Shown here piece after piece: positions 60,938 to 64,000 of a stretch of 64,000 nucleotides of DNA; positions within the stretch are counted from its first letter, which is position 1; each line of letters opens with the position of its first letter. The notes under the pieces were generated by a model. That model was not told the origin of the DNA. It did not search any database and saw only the letters and a list, made by a program, of their open reading frames with translations. A program made the position numbers and the translations under genes. The stretch covers positions 1-64,000 of the forward strand of contig CAZKFD010000001.1 of NCBI GenBank assembly GCA_964551995.1. Reading direction: 5' to 3'. Source of the stretch: DATKJS01 sp964551995 (GTDB taxonomy: Bacteria > Acidobacteriota > Aminicenantia > Aminicenantales > Saccharicenantaceae).

Positions 60938-63022
60938 TCACTTCTTCGCTGTCGCCAGCACCACCTGCTCCTCGTCCCCCGCCAAAACTTGGTCGAAAAA
61001 GGACTTGACGAGGGGATATTTCTCTGCGGGGAAATAGGTCTTCTTGATGACCAGGTCGCGCTGGGCGTGGAGTCTTGACGGGCCATCGACGGCGCAGGCG
61101 AGGGAATAATCGAAAAGCTCGCTCCGGTTCTGCCGCGGCGCCGGCGTCGTTTCGACGGTCATGCCGGCGGGCAGGACGATGACGATGTCGTCGAACTCCC
61201 GGCGCGCGTAGCGGAGGTAGACCGGGTATTTCCGCTGGGCATGCCGGAAGGGATGCTCCCGGCTCCCGAGCAGCGGCGAGGCCGGGATGATCATCTTCTG
61301 GCCCGCAGAAGTGGCGATTCCGGGAATGGCGACGTCGAAGGCGGCCACGACGCGGTCGGCGCTGTTGGTCATGTTTTCGACTTTCTGCAACGTGACCTTG
61401 GAGCCGGCCGGGAGGATTTCCGACATCTCGGCTTCCAGGTCCTTCTTCACTTCGATCTCGTCGTCGGCGATGTGCTCGAGCCGCCGCATCAGGGCCTCTT
61501 GGCCGCTGAACGTGACCCTGGCGGTTCCGTCCATGTTCCCCTCGCTGTCCAAACGAAGAGAAATTTCGCGTAGCGTGAGCGCCGTTTCGGGAGGGAAGGG
61601 GGGTGTGGCCACAAAAGCCGGCGGGTCGCCGGAGGGCGTGAGGCAGACCGTCCCCGTGCAACTCCACCGGACGAGGCCCACGGAGCAGAACGGAGTGGCG
61701 TGGTCGAAGAGCTGCTCCTTGCCGTTGATCCGAATCATGGCCAGCTCGGTGTCGAGCTGGCTGTAGAGTCCGCACGCGTTCTTGTCGAAGAACTTGTCGT
61801 CGCGCGTGGCCACGCGAACCACTTTGGCGTCGAAACCGGCCGCGTCGGCGAGGGCGGCGAACGTGCGGGTGATGTCACTCCGCCACCCGTAATTGTTCTT
61901 GAGGACGTCGGCGACGCTGTGGTTGTCCTTGATCTTGAGCTCCTTCATCCGCTGCTTCGTCATGGTCCTGTCGTAGCTCAGGTTCTTGATCTCCTGGGCC
62001 CGCGCGTACAGCTTCTTCAGCTTCCCCAGGGGATCGTCGATTCCCGCGACGAGGCGCTGTTCCTCGGCCGCGGCGTCCCCGGCCTTGCGCACGAATTTTT
62101 CCATGCCCTTCTGCCAGCTCCTGGCCTCCCCCTTCCAGTACTTGTCGGGAGAATCCGCCGTCGCCTCGAGGTAGAAGAGGCGGACTTCCATCCGCTGCGT
62201 GCTCTCGGGGGTCATATATTCTTCTGGCTCGAAGGCGGGGATGTTCTCGAGCTCGAGCTCGATCCGGCCGTGATTCTGCTGGGGCTTATTCCGGCCCCCG
62301 AGCCCGTGGGTCACCCAGTTCAGCCGCACCCCTCCGATGTCCCGGCTGAGGAGGTGCTCCAAGAGCTCCGAGTGCTCGTAGGCGAACTTCGCCCGGCAGG
62401 TGAACAGGTCCTCCTGGACGTCCCAGGTGTCGATGGGGAAGAAGGAAACTCCTTCCTCCATGGAGACGCCGCCCTCCCTCGGCTTGCCCCGCGGCCCCAG
62501 GAGGTTCTCCAGCGCGTCCATGCTCCTTTCCGAAGGGGACGCGCCGGTGTCGGGGACGATCTTGTACCGGTAATCGATGATGCAGCCGACGTCCACGTCG
62601 GGGATGGCGAAGGTCTCGACGGTGACCTTCAGCCGGCCCGAGCGCAGCGCCGTCTTCTCGAAGACCTGACCGGTGAACGGCACGGTGCCGCCGTCGGTCC
62701 GGACGAGACGGGCTTTCAGTCCGGAGATCTTCGAGATCCCCTTGGCGAACGGGATCTCGATGTTGGCCCGCTCCTTCCCCGCCGGGGTCAGGATCTTCAT
62801 CCGGCGGAAATAGGACCTGGTGAAGGAACTGTCATCCCGGATATCTTCGCGCTCGAGGAAAACGGCCGTGGCCCCCGGTTGCTGGGGGCAATCCTTCATG
62901 GCCTTTTCTTCGTCCGTGATCGGAGGCCAATCCTCCGACGCCGCGACCGGGCGTCCCGCGGCCAGGATGAACACCGCGGCTGTCAAGGCCACGCTCAAAA
63001 CGGCGCGGTACCGCATCGTCAC
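60938..63022 (-). CDS. DUF3857/transglutaminase-fold protein, exported
   Basis: 694 aa with signal peptide (AVLSVALTAAVFILAAGRPVAA). Residues about 60-230 are DUF3857 (TRSYFRRMKILTPAGKERAN, ETFAIPDVDVGCIIDYRYKI). About 330-440 is a transglutaminase-like fold: VADVLKNNYGWRSDITRTFAALADAAGFDAKVV. The usual catalytic Cys (G-C-D in active members) is replaced by RSD, so it is probably not an active enzyme. The C-terminal beta domain is a DUF3858-like segment. Tandem with a related gene upstream; role unknown. Confidence 0.85.
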   Translation of the reverse strand: MTMRYRAVLSVALTAAVFILAAGRPVAASEDWPPITDEEKAMKDCPQQPGATAVFLEREDIRDDSSFTRSYFRRMKILTPAGKERANIEIPFAKGISKISGLKARLVRTDGGTVPFTGQVFEKTALRSGRLKVTVETFAIPDVDVGCIIDYRYKIVPDTGASPSERSMDALENLLGPRGKPREGGVSMEEGVSFFPIDTWDVQEDLFTCRAKFAYEHSELLEHLLSRDIGGVRLNWVTHGLGGRNKPQQNHGRIELELENIPAFEPEEYMTPESTQRMEVRLFYLEATADSPDKYWKGEARSWQKGMEKFVRKAGDAAAEEQRLVAGIDDPLGKLKKLYARAQEIKNLSYDRTMTKQRMKELKIKDNHSVADVLKNNYGWRSDITRTFAALADAAGFDAKVVRVATRDDKFFDKNACGLYSQLDTELAMIRINGKEQLFDHATPFCSVGLVRWSCTGTVCLTPSGDPPAFVATPPFPPETALTLREISLRLDSEGNMDGTARVTFSGQEALMRRLEHIADDEIEVKKDLEAEMSEILPAGSKVTLQKVENMTNSADRVVAAFDVAIPGIATSAGQKMIIPASPLLGSREHPFRHAQRKYPVYLRYARREFDDIVIVLPAGMTVETTPAPRQNRSELFDYSLACAVDGPSRLHAQRDLVIKKTYFPAEKYPLVKSFFDQVLAGDEEQVVLATAKK

Positions 63023-63035
63023 CTCCCAAAAACGT

Positions 63036-64000
63036 TCATTTTATGAGCAGGGCGCTCTGGCGCTGATCGGCGTCCATGGCCCGGAAGAACTTCACGGCCT
63101 CTCCAAAACGGCCCGGAGGTAGCACGGTCTGAAGCAGGCGGTACTCCCTGCGATAGACCAGGGTCCGCCCCTCTTCCGCGACCCGGCTCTTGTAAACGGC
63201 GAAGCCGGAGTCGAAGTCGACCGCGGGCGGCAGCCCGTCGACCCGCCAGCCCTCGGGGAGTTCGATCCTGAACTCGTCGCGCTGCTCGGACGGCTCCCGG
63301 AATTCGATGGGGGAGCGGTGCGGCCTGTCGCCGTTGGTTTCGAGACTCTCCCTCTTGTCGCCGACCACCCTCGGCCGGACGATCAGCATTCCGCCGGCCT
63401 GTTTGGCGTAGTTGGAAACCCGGAAACGGTACGAGATCACGAGGTCTCGGGAATTGTCTTCCAAGTTCTGGACGTCACTCGAGAGGAGGACGAAGCCGGA
63501 GAAGAAATTGGCGAGGAAGGTCTCGAAATACTTCGCGCGCGCCTCGTTTGTCGCGTTCAGCAGGGCATGGCGTGTCGCGTCAGCGAGGGCCCCCCAACGG
63601 GTTTCCCGGACTTCTCCCTCGAGCGAGCCGTCGTCCCCAAGGGCGAACAGGCCCTGCCGCTCGAGCCGGTTGGCTTCGGGGGAGGGCGCGGGAAGGCGGA
63701 TGAGCTCCCCTCCGCCCTGGGCCACGAGGAGGACGGTATTGCCCTGGAGGTAGTAGGGGAGCTGGCCGAGAGGCGTGTACGGCGATGTCGGGTCGAAGAC
63801 GAGGAGCCGGCCGAGCCGGGGGTGGCGGATGAGAGCGGTCATGCCCGTATCCGGCACGTCGTCAGGCAGCCGGATCGCCAGCACGACATGATTGAAACTG
63901 TAGAGGGAAACGGGCGAGGCCTCCGTGACGGACCCGCGGTCCACATTGACGATGAGATAGAACGACTCAACGCCGGACGCCTGGAGGAGAGCCGCGAGCA
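63036..64000 (-). CDS. DUF3857/transglutaminase-family protein (partial, N-terminus outside window)
   Basis: 321 residues of the C-terminal part are visible, beginning LAALLQASGVESFYLIVN, which is the end of the transglutaminase-like domain (LL-A-G). SFNHVVLAIRLPDDV holds the second catalytic His, and VFDPTSPYTPLGQLPYYLQG the Asp/PT region. A DUF3858-like C-terminal domain ends QRQSALLIK. The frame runs off position 64000. It lies 13 nt upstream of the tandem paralogue on the same strand, which looks like a duplicated pair. Confidence 0.82.
   Translation of the reverse strand, partial: LAALLQASGVESFYLIVNVDRGSVTEASPVSLYSFNHVVLAIRLPDDVPDTGMTALIRHPRLGRLLVFDPTSPYTPLGQLPYYLQGNTVLLVAQGGGELIRLPAPSPEANRLERQGLFALGDDGSLEGEVRETRWGALADATRHALLNATNEARAKYFETFLANFFSGFVLLSSDVQNLEDNSRDLVISYRFRVSNYAKQAGGMLIVRPRVVGDKRESLETNGDRPHRSPIEFREPSEQRDEFRIELPEGWRVDGLPPAVDFDSGFAVYKSRVAEEGRTLVYRREYRLLQTVLPPGRFGEAVKFFRAMDADQRQSALLIK

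Overview
The window is 64 kb of high-GC bacterial chromosome (GC-rich third codon positions, Shine-Dalgarno sites of the GGAGG type, Gram-negative envelope genes such as outer-membrane TolC and OprB-like proteins and lipoproteins). The mix of poly-gamma-glutamate genes, DUF3857 transglutaminase-fold proteins, large M28/M14 peptidases, GH78 rhamnosidase, UROD-family methyltransferase-like proteins and a tungstate/molybdopterin operon fits an uncultured Acidobacteriota-like lineage, for example Candidatus Aminicenantes. That assignment is inference; no rRNA or marker phylogeny is available here.

Layout. 1-3671 (minus): heavy-metal RND efflux set TolC/CzcB/CzcA, with CzcA running off the left edge. 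4107-9493 (plus): a small membrane ORF, a DUF3943 protein, a PEGA lipoprotein, a six-repeat Kelch lipoprotein and an OprB-like porin. 9564-10436 (minus): exported methyltransferase. 10572-13301 (plus): pgsB-pgsC-pgsW poly-gamma-glutamate operon. 13378-20999: SnoaL-like protein, two small minus-strand genes (one frameshifted), DUF72, M28 peptidase, a PTS EIIA/zinc-ribbon fusion, an M14 carboxypeptidase, a REP-like repeat and a GGQ release-factor-like protein.

21139-33391 (minus) is a molybdenum/tungsten cofactor locus: tupA-tupB-tupC-moeA-moaC-MOSC-moaA with overlapping genes behind a candidate Moco/Tuco riboswitch, and mog beyond it. Between moaA and mog lies a plus-strand defence island of lower GC (about 21.65-27.62 kb): AbiEi antitoxin, AbiEii toxin, type III Mod and Res, packed like one operon behind a 39-bp nested palindrome that looks like the AbiEi operator. 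mod carries one in-frame TGA where homologues have Trp.

33777-43747: Dus tRNA-modification enzyme, a two-haem cytochrome with a sulfite-oxidase-like domain, an M20 amidohydrolase and the conserved run ftsH-folP-cdaA-cdaR-glmM-pdxJ (cyclic-di-AMP and cell-wall precursor supply). 44049-54766: a UROD remnant, malic enzyme fused to a phosphotransacetylase domain behind two tandem promoters, two UROD-family proteins, D-lyxose isomerase, nitroreductase flanked by inverted repeats, GH78 alpha-L-rhamnosidase and an aspartokinase homologue that lacks two catalytic motifs.

54967-60593: tRNA-Ala(GGC) used as the integration site of a 5.6-kb element. Its ends are 47-bp direct repeats of the tRNA 3' half. 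It carries a MacA-like adaptor and MacB-like permease without an ATPase, a second tRNA 3' fragment (Arg-like) and a tyrosine integrase with an excisionase-like N-terminal HTH. 60628-64000 (minus): an amino-acid permease remnant and two DUF3857-type proteins, the last cut by the right edge.
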